A stretch of DNA of 54,608 nt, taken from positions 1 through 54,608 of the forward strand of contig CAKSUT010000017.1 in assembly GCA_934502885.1 (NCBI GenBank), given 5' to 3'. The stretch comes from an uncultured Eubacteriales bacterium (lineage in GTDB: Bacteria > Bacillota > Clostridia > Oscillospirales > CAG-382). The notes under the pieces were generated by a model. That model saw only the letters and a program-made list of their open reading frames with translations, did not search any database and was not told where the DNA came from. Of this stretch, positions 35,057-42,145 are shown piece by piece (the stretch's first letter is position 1; the number at the start of each line of letters is the position of its first letter). The position numbers and the translations under genes are program-made.

Positions 35057-35925
35057 GCCATATCTCCTGCCAGCCTTAAAATGTACTTTCCGTATTCGCT
35101 GTTTTCAAATTCTTTTCCCAAAGCGTAGAACTGACTGTCGTCGATAAAGTGCCTGCGCCAGGCGATTTCCTCGATACACGAGATGTAGTAGCCCTGCTTT
35201 TCCTGTATCATTCCGACAAACTCCCCGGCTTCGTGGAGCGCATGGGGATTTCCCGTGTCAAACCACGCCATTCCTCTCCCGAAAAGCTTGACTTTCAGAC
35301 GTCCGCGCTTTATGTATTCGTTGTTGACGTCGGTTATTTCAAGCTCGCCGCGCTTCGACGGCTTTATGTTTTTCGCGATTTCCACGACCTCGTTGTCGTA
35401 GAAGTAAAGTCCGGGAACCGCGTAATTCGACTTAGGCACTTTCGGTTTTTCCTCTATCGAGATAACCTTTCCGTTTCCGTCGAACTCGCACACACCGAAA
35501 GCCGTGGGATTGTTCACCGGATATCCGAATACAAACGCTCCGTCAAGCTCGCGCACGGCGGACCGCAGATTTTCGGTGAGGTTCTGCCCGTAGAACAGGT
35601 TGTCGCCGAGGACGAGACACACCTCGTCGTTCCCGATAAAGCTTTCGCCGATTATAAAGGCGTCCGCAAGTCCTCTCGGAACCTCCTGCTTCGCATACGA
35701 TATGTTGAGTCCAAGTTTCTCGCCCGTGCCGAAAAGCCGCTCAAACGCAGGCAGATCCGCCGGTGTCGAGATAATCAAAATGTCCCTTATGTCGGCGAGC
35801 ATAAGCGTCGAGAGCGGATAGTAGATCATCGGCTTGTCGTACACCGGCAAAAGCTGTTTCACCAAAGCTCTCGTTGCCGGATAAAGGCGTTTTCCGCTGC
35901 CGCCGGCTAAGATTATTCCTTTCAT
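35053..35925 (-). CDS. rfbA: Glucose-1-phosphate thymidylyltransferase
   Basis: Makes dTDP-glucose from dTTP and glucose-1-phosphate, the first step of the dTDP-sugar pathway. The 290-residue protein has the nucleotide-binding GGSGKRLYPAT (usually GGSGTRLYP), KQLLPVYDKPMIYYPLSTLM, LVLGDNLFYG, IEEKPKVPKSNYAVPGLYFYD and GMAWFDTGN. The length and short-form C-terminus match RmlA/RffH. Its stop overlaps the rfbB start (ATGA). Confidence 0.95.
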   Translation of the reverse strand: MKGIILAGGSGKRLYPATRALVKQLLPVYDKPMIYYPLSTLMLADIRDILIISTPADLPAFERLFGTGEKLGLNISYAKQEVPRGLADAFIIGESFIGNDEVCLVLGDNLFYGQNLTENLRSAVRELDGAFVFGYPVNNPTAFGVCEFDGNGKVISIEEKPKVPKSNYAVPGLYFYDNEVVEIAKNIKPSKRGELEITDVNNEYIKRGRLKVKLFGRGMAWFDTGNPHALHEAGEFVGMIQEKQGYYISCIEEIAWRRHFIDDSQFYALGKEFENSEYGKYILRLAGDMA

Positions 35926-35960
35926 AATAGCTCACCCCGCTTGTCTGTGATTGCCGTTTT

Positions 35961-36218
35961 TCACGAGTCGCGCTTCTCCAAAAGCAGCTGATCCGTTTTC
36001 TTGCGCAGCAGAAGAAGCATATCAAGCTCTTTGAGGGTAATGCAAAGTCCCTCTTCGTTGAAAAGAGCGAGCATCCTCGAAAGATACTCGGTTTTGCTCA
36101 TACTGCTTTTGCACAATGCGAGGTTTTTCAGTTTTTCTTTCAGCCTGTCGTTGGTGTCCAACTCGTAGTTGAATTTTGCCACCGTGTCAAACGTCACCTT
36201 TTTCCTCCTGAAAAACAC
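35961..36218 (-). CDS. Hypothetical protein, 85 aa, leader gene of the cluster
   Basis: A small helical, Lys/Leu-rich protein (FDTVAKFNYELDTND..., CKSSMSKTEYLSRMLALFNEEG, LDMLLLLRKK). No signal peptide or membrane segment; family not recognised. Start: GTG at 36218, 8 bases after GGAGG; a second GTG at 36197 also has AGGAGG 6 bases upstream. It lies 35 bases before rfbA and is the first gene after the proposed LytTR-controlled promoter, so it may belong to regulation or assembly of the surface system. Coding status is moderately supported by its clean frame and ribosome sites. Confidence 0.55.
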   Translation of the reverse strand: MFFRRKKVTFDTVAKFNYELDTNDRLKEKLKNLALCKSSMSKTEYLSRMLALFNEEGLCITLKELDMLLLLRKKTDQLLLEKRDS

Positions 36219-36251
36219 CGTTTTCACCTCCGATGAATCGGTTACATCTCT

Positions 36252-36257
36252 ATTATA
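36252..36257 (-). promoter_or_regulatory. -10 element (TATAAT) without recognisable -35
   Basis: On the minus strand TATAAT lies about 30 bases upstream of the first gene of the rfbA cluster. The sequence 17 bases further upstream (CACCCG) is not a -35 element, as expected for an activator-dependent promoter. Confidence 0.5.
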
Positions 36258-36258
36258 A

Positions 36259-36284
36259 CAGAAAACCACCCTCTCGGGTGGTTC
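36259..36284 (-). terminator. Terminator of the two-component operon
   Basis: AACCACCC-GAGA-GGGTGGTT followed by TTCTG on the minus strand, about 50 bases after the histidine kinase stop. Confidence 0.75.
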
Positions 36285-36287
36285 GGG

Positions 36288-36320
36288 GCGTAATTGGTCG
36301 TTTTTGAAGCGTAATTGGTC
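36288..36320 (-). promoter_or_regulatory. Candidate LytTR operator: two 12-bp direct repeats, 21-bp period
   Basis: GCGTAATTGGTC occurs at 36288-36299 and again at 36309-36320 (minus strand GACCAATTACGC twice). Direct repeats with a period of about two helical turns are the known layout of LytTR-domain binding sites such as those of ComE, BlpR and AgrA. They lie about 30 bases upstream of the -10 of the rfbA cluster and directly downstream of the kinase gene. Confidence 0.6.
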
Positions 36321-36334
36321 TCGGAGATTGAGAC

Positions 36335-37606
36335 TTAAGAATTGAGTATAATGCAGGCGGTAAGCACTCCGCCGTCAAGGCTGTACTTCATGTCGCCGTT
36401 GTACTTTCTTATCGCCGAAAGCATACTTGCAATTCCTATTCCGCGGTTCTTTATCATGTTGTTTTCCATGGGAATATCTTTTCTGCACGGGTTTGAGCAT
36501 ACGATGACCGTTTTGTCCGCAACAGTTCTTATATTTACCTTTATCTCTCCGTCGGAACCGCACTCGATACAGCCGTTTACCGCATTCTCCAGAAGGTTCG
36601 ACAGTATGGCGACGAAATCCATATCCTTTACGTGGGTTTCTTCCTTTGTGTCCGCTTCGATGCAAGCTCTGATGCCGCTTTTATTCGCCTTGCCGCAGAA
36701 GCTGCTCAGAATGGCGTTTACGGTGATATTCGGACAAAAGTCGCTGACTCTTGCGGCGTCAAGACTTTCACTGTAATGTTTGAGATACCCAAGAGTCTCT
36801 TCGGTCTCGCCTTTTTTGAGCATTGCCTCGATGTTTTGAATGTGATGCCTTAAATCGTGCCGTATCGTCTTCGCCGCCAGCTCGTTTTCCTTTGCGGTTT
36901 TGAGCTGACCTTGCAGGTAGGCAACATTCTGATTTATAAGCTCCGCATTGCTTTCGTCTATCATTTGACGGATCGTGCCGAATATGACCCACAGTATTGA
37001 TAAGTAAATCAAAACCGATACCGAAAAGAACGGGATATACCTGTCGATGTTTCCGTATTCGGAATTGAATATCACGAGAAACAGAGCGAAGATTATCAAA
37101 AACAGAACCGACACTGCCGATATCGAGTACCACGTCTTGCTTTTTTTCCCGGGAACGGCTCTCACATATGGGCGCAGAAAGCGAAGGTATATAAGAGCCG
37201 CCGAAACGAATAACACCGTCCTTATGATGTTCCTTGCATAATAGATGAAAAGCCCCGGCGAGTTCTTAAAGAACACGCTGCAAATTATAAGCGACAGCGA
37301 CACAAAGACACTGAAAAAGTCGGCGTAACTTATAAAGAGAAAAATTTTCTTGCATACGGGATCTGCCGAGGTGAACAGAAAAACGAAAAACGCCACGACA
37401 ATCGTGCTTGTAAAGGATACGGCATAATACGCAGGGCTGTCGCCGAGTACGGCATAGGAAAGCAGCGCGAGACACACGAATGCGGCGAAAAAACCGGAAT
37501 AGATGAGCACCGTTTTGCGTATGGAGTACTTCGGCTCCGTAAGCACCCAAAACGAAATAAGGTGCGAAATTCCGAGCAAAACCATTGCCGCGAATATGTG
37601 TATCAT
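36335..37606 (-). CDS. GHKL-type sensor histidine kinase (AgrC/VirS-like)
   Basis: A 423-residue membrane sensor. Residues 1-210 contain about six or seven hydrophobic helices. The kinase core follows: TIRHDLRHHIQNIEAML with the phospho-accepting His, AILSNLLENAVNGC (N box) and NRGIGIASMLSAIRKYNG (G box). This is the class that pairs with LytTR response regulators and often senses peptides, but no AgrB/AgrD-type signal gene is seen nearby. ATG overlaps the regulator stop (TAATG). Confidence 0.9.
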   Translation of the reverse strand: MIHIFAAMVLLGISHLISFWVLTEPKYSIRKTVLIYSGFFAAFVCLALLSYAVLGDSPAYYAVSFTSTIVVAFFVFLFTSADPVCKKIFLFISYADFFSVFVSLSLIICSVFFKNSPGLFIYYARNIIRTVLFVSAALIYLRFLRPYVRAVPGKKSKTWYSISAVSVLFLIIFALFLVIFNSEYGNIDRYIPFFSVSVLIYLSILWVIFGTIRQMIDESNAELINQNVAYLQGQLKTAKENELAAKTIRHDLRHHIQNIEAMLKKGETEETLGYLKHYSESLDAARVSDFCPNITVNAILSSFCGKANKSGIRACIEADTKEETHVKDMDFVAILSNLLENAVNGCIECGSDGEIKVNIRTVADKTVIVCSNPCRKDIPMENNMIKNRGIGIASMLSAIRKYNGDMKYSLDGGVLTACIILNS

Positions 37607-38331
37607 TACTTCGTCGCCTCCTCACGGTAAAAATCAAAGAACTGCTCCTTGATGTCGTTCCTGAGACGCCGCGGAACAGGTATGCTCTGACCGTTTGACA
37701 TAATAAGCTCCGACCCGAGAATGCTCTGCACACGCCGCAGATTCACGATGTACGACGCGCCGACCGTTATAAATCCGTTCATGCCGTAAAACAGACTCTT
37801 CATGTCGGCGAGAGTCGCGTGCGTTTTGACGCTCTTTCCCGACTTTAAGTATATTTCCACGTTGTGGTTTTTCGATTCCATGTACAGAACACCGTACAAA
37901 TCGATGCTGTGTATTTCGCGGCCGCAGGTCACGGGTACAAGCCTCTGTTGCTTCCGCTTCTCAATGAGCCTGTCGAGAGTGTCGACGAGCCTTTCTTTTT
38001 TGAAGGGCTTTGTCAGATAGTCGTTTACGTGCAGTGCAAACGCCTCGACCGCGAAATCGGAGCTTGTTGTCAAAAAGACGATGTCGGTGTTGTCCTCGCT
38101 TTTGCTCTGAATCTCTTTCGCAATCTCCGTTCCGAGTATGCCCGGCATACAAATGTCGAGAAGTGCAATGTCCGGAACGCCGTTTTTTGCCATGTCGTCA
38201 AGCATATCGAGAGGATTTGAGAAACAGCTTACCTTAATCGTAAGCTCCGAATGCGCATCCGCGTATTCCGATACAATCCGAGAGATGTTCTCAAGCTCGT
38301 TTTTGCTGTCGTCACATATCGCGATGTTCAT
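37606..38331 (-). CDS. LytTR-family response regulator (AgrA/LytR type)
   Basis: A 241-residue regulator. The N-terminal receiver domain has the acidic pocket AICDDSKNE, phospho-acceptor Asp59 in ALLDICMPG and Lys in DYLTKPFKKE. The C-terminal LytTR DNA-binding domain (about 135-235) has GVLYMESKNHNVEIYL and FITVGASYIVNLRRVQ. GGAGG is 7 bases before the ATG. Its best candidate target is the direct repeat at 36288-36320 in front of the surface glycosylation cluster. Confidence 0.9.
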   Translation of the reverse strand: MNIAICDDSKNELENISRIVSEYADAHSELTIKVSCFSNPLDMLDDMAKNGVPDIALLDICMPGILGTEIAKEIQSKSEDNTDIVFLTTSSDFAVEAFALHVNDYLTKPFKKERLVDTLDRLIEKRKQQRLVPVTCGREIHSIDLYGVLYMESKNHNVEIYLKSGKSVKTHATLADMKSLFYGMNGFITVGASYIVNLRRVQSILGSELIMSNGQSIPVPRRLRNDIKEQFFDFYREEATK

Positions 38332-38430
38332 GCTGAAACCTCCCGGGAATAATTGACAATTGACGATTGGAAGAGTACGAAAGCAGAGCTTTCGTCAGAG
38401 CGGAGTTGGCGAAAGCTTCGCTTTCGCAAG

Positions 38431-38490
38431 AGTGGAGAGTGGAGTTTAGACAATTGAGAATTGAGAGTTGAAAACGGAAAATTGACGTGG
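38431..38490 (-). repeat. Interspersed intergenic repeat, copy a
   Basis: On the minus strand it reads CGTCAATTTTCC, then CAACTCTCAATTCTCAATTG. It shares the TCAATTCTCAATT core with copies at 40414-40450, 46744-46794 and 46865-46917. Confidence 0.6.
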
Positions 38491-38567
38491 AAAAACGACG
38501 TCAGGAGTTTTTCCACATCAACGTTGCGAAGCAACACTTCACGTTTTGCAAGGCAAAACATTTCACA

Positions 38568-38734
38568 CGAGCGAAGCGAGACGCCTCAAGCGAGGTGCGA
38601 ACGAACAAATCTGAGGGGGAATACCGCAAGGGGGGAACTTAGTTTTCCCCTTGCGAGAGCGAAGCGACGTACTCTTCAAGACAGAGTCCGCGGCGCATGA
38701 TGTTCTGAGCGTTGTAGCGTCCGACGAAGCGGAA
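38568..38734 (+). repeat. Direct repeat copy A (167 bp)
   Basis: Nearly identical to 38810-38976, with only a few differences. It contains a detached copy of the last ~30 codons of the VanY-type gene plus its downstream flank. Confidence 0.9.
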
Positions 38735-38749
38735 TATAATTTAACTTAC

Positions 38750-38782
38750 GTTTTCATAGGCAATTCAATTGCCTATGAAAAC
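38750..38782. repeat. 33-bp near-perfect palindrome
   Basis: Two 16-bp arms (GTTTTCATAGGCAATT and its exact complement) surround a single C. It lies in the 75 bases that separate the two 167-bp direct repeats. It could be a small mobile repeat, a cruciform or a terminator without a T-run. Confidence 0.75.
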
Positions 38783-38809
38783 ACCTATAGATTTGCGAGC
38801 GAAGAGAAG

Positions 38810-38976
38810 ACGAGCGAAGCGAGACGCCTCAAGCGAGGTGCGAACGAACAAATCTGAGGGGGGATACCGCAAGGGGGAACTTAGTTTTCCCCTTGCGAGA
38901 GCGAAGCGACGTACTCTTCAAGACAGAGACCGCGGCGCATGATGTTCTGAGCGTTGTAGCGTCCGACGAAGCGGAA
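38810..38976 (+). repeat. Direct repeat copy B (167 bp), overlapping the vanY-like 3' end
   Basis: Original location of the duplicated segment: bases 38881-38976 are the end of the carboxypeptidase coding region. Confidence 0.9.
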
Positions 38977-40368
38977 GTGCCACGGCTCAAAGTCAACGCC
39001 CGTCACGCTCTCCTTGTCCTCGGGATAGCGTAAGATAAATCCGAAGTCGGCACAGTGTGCGATGAGCCACTTGTACTCCGACGTCTCGGTGAACGAGAGA
39101 TCAGCCGACGCAAGGTTGTGAAGGTCAACTCCGAGTCCTGTCTGGTGGTCGCTTGCACCCGGATAGGATACAGCCTTTATCGTCTCCGCTTCGGCGTTCG
39201 CACCGTGCGCCGCCTTGTTCGCTTCGTAGCGTGCGTCGTAAATTCCCTTTTGTACGGCATAGCTCCTGTAGCCCGTCGTCACCGCGAGATTCTTGCATCC
39301 CTCGGCGGACGCCTCCTTGAGCATCGCTTCAAGCGACATCGCCGCATATTTCTCGAGCTTCTGCGTCTCTCTGCCGTCGTTCTTGGTGTAGATGATATCG
39401 ATAAGCTCACCCGGGTCGTAGTCCTCGGGCAGACGATTCTTGTTGTTTGCAAGCACGAGATATTTGCTCTCGTCGGCAGGCGTCATATACTCCTCGTAAG
39501 CGGAAAGGTCGAGAACGAATTCGTTCATCGGCACGGCATCCGGGAAGTACTCCGACTCAATCGGCGGATATTCCGCAGAGCTTTCCGCAAGACGGAAGCC
39601 GATAGCCTCGCCTGACGGCTCAATCTTTATAATCTGCTTCGAGCCCTTGATTTCTTCGGTGCAGTTGAAGCCCGACATATAAAGCTTTATGAAGTCATAA
39701 GGAATGTAAAGCTCCTTGTTTTTGTATACGATAGGCTCTGCGAGGGTGACTCTGTTTTTATTTACCCTGACGCAGTTCGATCCGAGAAGAAACTCCGCGC
39801 AGTCGCCGTCCGAGAACGCGCCGCCCGTGCTTCCGAAGATTACGGAAATGCTGTCCGAGTCGCCGGCAACCGTGTAGTCGCCGTATATCTTGAGCGCCGA
39901 GAGGGGAACGTATACCGCGCCGTCAATGCAGACCGTGTCGTTGTGGAGTACGGTTTTTTCGTTATCCTCGTCCGACGCCGTTTTTAAAAGCTCAACGGTG
40001 TAGGTGTAGTTTTCCGAACCGCCTTTTCCGAGTCCCGAGAAGAAATTGCAGGACACGATTCCGAAAAGAACGCCGGCAAGTATCAGCGCAAAAAGCACCG
40101 CCGTGAGCGCGAAACGGGCGTAGTACATGAGCATATTCTTTCTGTATTCGCGAACCTTTGCTTCGTATTCGGCCTTTGCCGCAAGCTCTCTTGCCGTCGG
40201 CACTCTCTTTTTTGCCACAGGGGCTTTCTGCGACGGTACGCGTGTGTTCGCCTGCTTTCCGGCGTTCGCCGAGGGAGCGGCATTCTGCCTTTTTGCCGGG
40301 TGATTGTGCGGTGTATTCTGCTGCGGTATGTTGCGCCGCATATTATTTTTATTACCGTTATTGTTCAT
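38881..40368 (-). CDS. VanY-type D,D-carboxypeptidase, membrane anchored
   Basis: Zinc peptidase of 495 residues that trims the terminal D-Ala of peptidoglycan stems. The N-terminus is a basic Asn/Gln/Pro-rich cytoplasmic segment; one membrane helix follows near 85-110 (YYARFALTAVLFALILAG). Residues about 120-280 look like a copper-amine-oxidase-N-like stalk (DGAVYVPLSALKIYG, YIPYDFIKLYMSG). The VanY domain (about 350-485) has SDHQTGLGVDL (zinc ligands His, Asp) and EPWHFRFVG (third ligand His). Start: the ATG at 40368 with GAGG 5 bases upstream; the frame is open to 40545 but that stretch is intergenic repeat. Its 3' end is duplicated downstream. Confidence 0.87.
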   Translation of the reverse strand: MNNNGNKNNMRRNIPQQNTPHNHPAKRQNAAPSANAGKQANTRVPSQKAPVAKKRVPTARELAAKAEYEAKVREYRKNMLMYYARFALTAVLFALILAGVLFGIVSCNFFSGLGKGGSENYTYTVELLKTASDEDNEKTVLHNDTVCIDGAVYVPLSALKIYGDYTVAGDSDSISVIFGSTGGAFSDGDCAEFLLGSNCVRVNKNRVTLAEPIVYKNKELYIPYDFIKLYMSGFNCTEEIKGSKQIIKIEPSGEAIGFRLAESSAEYPPIESEYFPDAVPMNEFVLDLSAYEEYMTPADESKYLVLANNKNRLPEDYDPGELIDIIYTKNDGRETQKLEKYAAMSLEAMLKEASAEGCKNLAVTTGYRSYAVQKGIYDARYEANKAAHGANAEAETIKAVSYPGASDHQTGLGVDLHNLASADLSFTETSEYKWLIAHCADFGFILRYPEDKESVTGVDFEPWHFRFVGRYNAQNIMRRGLCLEEYVASLSQGEN

Positions 40369-40659
40369 ATGTGCCTCTTTCCGCATTTTTTTGCATGAAA
40401 ACAGGATATAATAGAAATTGAGAATGGAGAATGGAAAATGGAGAATTAATGGAAAGCTCCGTTTTTCCCCGGTGTTGTGCATACGAGAATTTGCGGTGAG
40501 CAGAAAAAATGTGTCGATTTCCGTTTCGGAGAAAAAAGACGTCAAGCGTTTTCAATCGCAATTCCGCATTCTCCTTTCAATTATCCATTCTTATTATATG
40601 ACATTATACGACGAAATTCAACGTCTATTTGGTAAACATTTTGGAGGTGCAAGCGCGTT
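40369..40659. other. Divergent intergenic region between vanY-like and small ORF
   Basis: Holds an interspersed repeat copy (40414-40450) and a related, more degenerate stretch near 40560-40600. A minus-strand TATAAT-like element is hard to place because of the repeats; no gene is evident. Confidence 0.5.
40414..40450 (-). repeat. Interspersed intergenic repeat, copy b
   Basis: On the minus strand it reads TCTCCATTTTCCATTCTCC followed by ATTCTCAATTTC, the same family as the copies near 38450, 46770 and 46890. Confidence 0.6.
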
Positions 40660-40857
40660 ATGAAGAAAGAAAACAGATTCAGTCAGCCGAATTACCTGAA
40701 ACCGAGCGGCTTTGACGACGAAATGCCGACCTACGAGGAAAACCTTTACTTCAAAAACGAAGCCGCCGACGATTTCTTCGGCGAAAACGGGAAAGCACCG
40801 TCGCCGTCGGCACTCCGCAGAGGCGCAAAGGGTCACGAAAAGTCAAAGAAAAAATAA
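40660..40857 (+). CDS. Small hypothetical protein, 65 aa
   Basis: A hydrophilic, acidic protein with a basic C-terminal tail (GAKGHEKSKKK). It has no signal peptide, membrane segment or recognisable family. GGAGGTG lies 10 bases before the ATG. It precedes the ctsR operon by 200 bases, with the ctsR promoter between them, so it is probably a separate unit. Coding status rests on the clean frame and ribosome site. Confidence 0.6.
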   Translation: MKKENRFSQPNYLKPSGFDDEMPTYEENLYFKNEAADDFFGENGKAPSPSALRRGAKGHEKSKKK

Positions 40858-40945
40858 TCTAAAAAATTTTTGAAAAATTTAAAATAGTGAGAAAAAACGA
40901 GAAAAACGGAGAAAACACCTCAAAAGTCCGACAAAATCGGTTGCA

Positions 40946-40978
40946 ATTGACTTTCTTTGACTTTGACTTTCTCTGACT
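40946..40978 (-). promoter_or_regulatory. Two tandem CtsR-like operators over the -35 region
   Basis: Heptad-3-heptad pairs on the minus strand: AGTCAGA-GAA-AGTCAAA (40978-40962) and AGTCAAA-GAA-AGTCAAT (40962-40946). This is the known CtsR layout (RGTCAAANANRGTCAAA). The boxes cover and flank the -35. Confidence 0.8.
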
Positions 40979-40991
40979 TTTGGGTTATAAT
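40963..40991 (+). promoter_or_regulatory. Sigma-A promoter of the ctsR operon
   Basis: TTGACT (40963-40968), 17-base spacer, TATAAT (40986-40991). Confidence 0.8.
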
Positions 40992-41000
40992 ACAGGCACA

Positions 41001-41017
41001 AGGTCGGGAAAGGTCAG
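41001..41017 (+). promoter_or_regulatory. Third CtsR-like operator at the transcript start
   Basis: AGGTCGG-GAA-AGGTCAG in forward orientation, about 10-25 bases downstream of the -10. Confidence 0.75.
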
Positions 41018-41066
41018 AGAGAAAGAGACCGAGAGAACCTGAAGAAAACCAAAAGAGGTAAACGAA

Positions 41067-41528
41067 ATGCTGATGTCCGAAATGATAGCAAAGGCTATCG
41101 AGGAAATGTTAAATGAAAACGGAGGTACGCTGGAGCTTAAGAGAAACGAGCTTGCGAGCAGAATGGGCTGTGTGCCGAGTCAGATTAACTACGTTATAAC
41201 TTCACGTTTCGGCAAGGACAGAGGTTACATCGTTGAGAGCAGACGAGGCGGCGGCGGTTACGTCCGCATAACGAAACTGAGACTTGACCGTTCGGCTTTC
41301 CTTTGTCATATGCTCGGAGCGGTCGGAGACAGCATAGGCTACGAGGACGCAAAGTCGATAACCGGAACGCTTATGTCGGGCGGCTTCATCACCGAAAGGG
41401 AAAAGCAGATAGCCGACAGTGCGTTTTCCACAGCGGCATTTGAAAAGGTGAACGCCGAAAGCGACCGTGCGGTTCTGCGTGCCGATATACTCAAATCGGT
41501 AATATTCGGAGTGATGAACTTTTCGTAG
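41067..41528 (+). CDS. ctsR: CtsR, repressor of class III heat-shock genes
   Basis: A 153-residue DNA-binding repressor that shuts off clp genes and is inactivated by heat or by McsB. The winged helix includes LELKRNELASRMGCVPSQINYVITSRF, and the wing is ESRRGGGGYVRI, the glycine-rich thermosensing loop. The C-terminal dimerisation/McsB contact domain follows. Start: ATG at 41067 with AAAGAGG about 8 bases upstream. First gene of ctsR-mcsA-mcsB-clpC, with three CtsR-like boxes in its promoter. Confidence 0.95.
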   Translation: MLMSEMIAKAIEEMLNENGGTLELKRNELASRMGCVPSQINYVITSRFGKDRGYIVESRRGGGGYVRITKLRLDRSAFLCHMLGAVGDSIGYEDAKSITGTLMSGGFITEREKQIADSAFSTAAFEKVNAESDRAVLRADILKSVIFGVMNFS

Positions 41529-41584
41529 GCTCACTCCCCGCACCGAAGAAACAATGATATCAATCGACGAAAGGAATGACATAT

Positions 41585-42145
41585 ATGCTTTGTGATAAAT
41601 GTAAAACCAAGGAAGCAACCTTCCATTATAAGGTATCTGAAAACGGTAAAGTAACCGAAACACACCTTTGCAGTGACTGTGCAAAGGAAGCGGGCATTTC
41701 GACGGAGTCGATCTTCGGAAAAACGACCGGCAATATTTTCTCGGATTTTCTTTCCGACGATGATGTGTTCGGCAGCTTCTTCGGAGGACTTCTCGGAAAG
41801 AACGTCCCCTCTATCGGACAGAATACACTTCTCGGCAAGAACACGGTTTGTCCGTCGTGCGGCATGACGGAGGCGGAGCTTCAGAGAGGCGGCAAGCTCG
41901 GATGCGCCGAGTGCTACAAGACCTTCGGAAGACTCCTTTCGCCGACAGTCGCAAAGATTCACGGCAACGTGGTTCACACCGGCAAGTCGCCGAAAGGCTA
42001 TGCGGAACACAAGGAAAAGGTGAACGAGCTTGATGAGCTGAAAAAGAGACTCGAAAAAGCTATAGAGGCACAGGAATACGAAGAAGCCGCAAAGCTTCGT
42101 GACAGGATAAGAGACCTTGAGAAAAAGGACGGTGACGTACAATGA
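41585..42145 (+). CDS. mcsA: McsA, zinc-finger activator of the McsB arginine kinase
   Basis: A 186-residue adaptor. Two CxxC zinc motifs at the N-terminus (CDKC...CSDC) and two more in the middle (CPSC and CAEC), then a C-terminal UVR motif (KAIEAQEYEEAAKLRDRIRDL) of the kind that contacts Clp proteins. It binds and stimulates McsB. Start: the ATG at 41585 has AAGGA 9 bases upstream; the ATG at 41576 has no spacing. It overlaps mcsB by 4 bases. Confidence 0.93.
   Translation: MLCDKCKTKEATFHYKVSENGKVTETHLCSDCAKEAGISTESIFGKTTGNIFSDFLSDDDVFGSFFGGLLGKNVPSIGQNTLLGKNTVCPSCGMTEAELQRGGKLGCAECYKTFGRLLSPTVAKIHGNVVHTGKSPKGYAEHKEKVNELDELKKRLEKAIEAQEYEEAAKLRDRIRDLEKKDGDVQ

Larger units (their letters stand above)
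38332..38880. other. Repeat-rich intergenic region without intact gene
   Basis: Contains a copy of an interspersed repeat (38431-38490), several short hairpins (for example GTTGCGAAGCAAC near 38524), a 167-bp direct duplication of the 3' end of the neighbouring carboxypeptidase gene (38568-38734) and a 33-bp palindrome (38750-38782). Confidence 0.75.
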
